The translations under genes were made by a program, and so were the position numbers. A stretch of 64,000 bases of DNA from Rachycentron canadum (lineage: Eukaryota > Chordata > Actinopteri > Carangiformes > Rachycentridae), in assembly GCA_038496675.1 (NCBI GenBank), contig CM076667.1, positions 17,146,830 through 17,210,829 of the forward strand, in the 5' to 3' direction. The notes under the pieces are model-generated. The model saw nothing but the letters and a program-made list of their open reading frames with translations. It was not told the origin of the DNA and made no database searches. Positions 62,906 to 64,000 of this stretch are shown piece after piece. How positions within the stretch are numbered: the first letter of the stretch is position 1; every line of letters starts with the position of its first letter.

Positions 62906-63963
62906 CTGACAGACAAAAGACAAAAGATATAAACATGACAGGCACAGAAAGGACAAACAGACAAGTAGGCGGTCAACCAATGTTACTGACCAGAAGGGGT
63001 CAGCTAACACATCCCGGCCATCAAAGGAGTAGATGGGTATTCTGGAATTGATTGGACCTCCATCGCCATTGAAAATTGTGCGCCAGTTCCTAAACATAAT
63101 ATCTCCCTGAAAGAGGACAAGTAATGGTGAGATACAACCACAACCCCTTTGTAGCTGGAGGGCAGACACTAGATGAAAGTTTTAACAACAAGAAACAGCC
63201 GTGGAGCAGACTCACCCTGAGGTTGGTCACTGGCAGATTTTCACGGAAACCAGGGTAGACCACATGGACCAGGTCTTGCTTGTGAGATGAAATGAAAGCT
63301 CGATAGTTTGGAGCCAAACCCATCGCCTTGGCCTGCTCGTAGCACATCCGGTCAGCCACGTCAAGTCCCATCATGTCCCCTGAGTGGGGCTGATTCAAGG
63401 CCACCAAGTTGAGCTGTAAAGAGAGAGAGTGGGAATGGTTGGTGTTAGTCTGGATGTCTCCAGGAGTCCTTGACAACCTCCCAGGAAGCTAGAAGAGTCC
63501 TGTTCAAGTGAAACCTTTAATGACGACTTCCCTACTAGACATCATTCAAAAAGCTAAGGCTTCTGTCATAACCATGAAAAAGTCTAAGCACATTTGATTA
63601 TATTATTATATATTTATTTATTATCAGATACACGTTGTAAAAACATTTAAATGAACTGTTATTTTTTGAATAAAGCATAATATATTCATATAAGCATATA
63701 TAATATCTTCTTTTTTAAAAATACATTGTGATTTAAACTCACCCTCTCTTTAACTGAACTTATTCTTTCCATCGTGTCTCCTCTTATCTGATATGCAACT
63801 CGAGGCTAAATGAATAGTTGGACAGAGATGAGTTAGATTAAATTACACAACATATTCAACAATAGCATTTGTTTATTGATTAAAAAAATAAAATAAAAAA
63901 GAAATCAATAACTACCTCATCCTGTGGTATGATATTATTGGAGAGGTAGATCAGACTGCCAAG
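62704..63963 (-). CDS. col15a1: Collagen XV (multiplexin) 3' end: trimerisation and endostatin-like domains (5 exons, partial)
   Basis: Five exons join in phase and end at TAA (62,704-62,706). The last three encode an endostatin fold of about 171 residues: LNLVALNQPHSGDMMG, ADRMCYEQAKAMGLAPNYRA, IPIYSFDGRD and PQKSIWHGSSNRGFRVLD, then the CETW and CSNEYIVLCIE motifs. The four cysteines of the two disulphides are all present. IPIYSFDGRD and WHGSS.(R/H)G.R(V/L)(L/V)D favour collagen XV over XVIII. The protein is a basement-membrane proteoglycan collagen; its C-terminal fragment (restin in type XV) can be released by proteolysis. The triple-helical part lies right of the window. The gene lies upstream of ggh on the same strand. 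Confidence 0.85.
62991..63106 (-). CDS. col15a1: Collagen endostatin middle exon
   Basis: Thirty-eight codons plus two bases: GDIMFRNWRTIFNGDGGPIN then SRIPIYSFDGRDVLADPF. Matches LFNNWDSIFSGHGG and IPIYSFDGRD of human COL15A1. Enters in phase 0, leaves in phase 2. Donor GTCAGT. Confidence 0.94.
63216..63413 (-). CDS. col15a1: Collagen endostatin first exon
   Basis: Sixty-six codons: LNLVALNQPHSGDMMGLDVA, DRMCYEQAKAMGLAPNYRAF, ISSHKQDLVHVVYPGFRENL and PVTNLR. Matches the LHL(A/V)ALN.P.SG, RAF(L/I)SSH.QDL and P(I/V).NL(K/R) landmarks. First conserved cysteine present. Phase 0 on both sides. Confidence 0.95.
63414..63742 (-). other. col15a1: Collagen intron before the endostatin domain
   Basis: About 330 bases without coding signal. 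I looked for a missing hinge exon here and saw none. Confidence 0.7.
63743..63805 (-). CDS. col15a1: Collagen exon, probable end of trimerisation domain
   Basis: Twenty-one codons: PRVAYQIRGDTMERISSVKE plus R, phase 0 on both sides, acceptor TTTAG and donor GTGAGT. The sequence fits only loosely with the (F/Y)(V/I)R(V/I)..GW..(L/V)QLGE segment of multiplexin trimerisation domains: the Trp is missing. Called from phase, splice sites and position. Confidence 0.6.
63916..63963 (-). CDS. col15a1: Collagen exon, probable trimerisation domain start
   Basis: Sixteen codons: LGSLIYLSNNIIPQDE, phase 0 on both sides. GSLIYL resembles the (E)G(T/S)(F/L)IYL strand of the collagen XV/XVIII trimerisation domain. 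The acceptor follows a C-rich run. The donor GTAGTT is off consensus. Confidence 0.6.
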
Positions 63964-64000
63964 CTGTCGGGGGGGGAAAAAAAAAAAAAAAAAAAATTTA
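63964..64000 (-). other. col15a1: Collagen intron with G/A homopolymers at the window edge
   Basis: Runs of G (63,970-63,976) and A (63,977-63,996) at the right end. The gene continues past the window. Confidence 0.7.

Noticed and set aside
62704..63413. Assignment to collagen XVIII
   Set aside because: IPIYSFDGRD and the WHGSS..G.R context fit collagen XV better; not excluded, since the judgement rests on memory of the two human proteins.

Overview
This is vertebrate genomic DNA, almost certainly from a teleost (ray-finned) fish. The genes are split by GT-AG introns. The proteins are clear orthologues of vertebrate genes, and the introns carry several dispersed repeat families that I recognise from teleost, mostly percomorph, genomes. 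The species cannot be named from the sequence. No operon, CRISPR array, phage or bacterial feature is present.

Positions 1-56,620 (+): the dpp6 gene, which encodes dipeptidyl-aminopeptidase-like protein 6, the catalytically dead S9B relative that acts as an auxiliary subunit of Kv4 potassium channels. The window opens inside the first intron. Twenty-five exons (human-style exons 2-26) join with matching phases from 590 to the stop at 54,341-54,343 and give 792 residues, from just before the membrane anchor to the acidic C-terminus. The 5' half is spread over very large introns of 10.5, 14.5, 4.4 and 7.9 kb. From 41.8 kb onward the exons are much denser. A 3' UTR of about 2.3 kb ends near 56.6 kb.

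Positions 57,498-60,473 (-): a complete nine-exon ggh gene (gamma-glutamyl hydrolase, 320 residues). It is convergent with dpp6 and has an ETS-type site just upstream of its start codon.

Positions 61,320-64,000 (-): the 3' end of a multiplexin collagen gene, best matched to col15a1. Three exons carry the endostatin-like domain. Two more small exons probably belong to the trimerisation domain. The gene continues past the right edge.

The large introns hold degraded Tc1/mariner pieces (9.5-10.3, 36.75-36.98 and 49.78-50.0 kb), a tRNA-derived SINE (34.6 kb), several dispersed teleost repeats, a long TATC microsatellite (5.1 kb) and a 374-base assembly gap flanked by identical G-rich 26-mers (15.9-16.3 kb).

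The three genes have unrelated jobs (neuronal channel accessory, folate metabolism, extracellular matrix). Nothing suggests they act together, and I found no convincing new biological system. The best leads are a valine in the dead dpp6 nucleophile position, in-frame tandem splice donors at dpp6 exon 17, the near absence of a hinge before the collagen endostatin domain, and the gene order itself.
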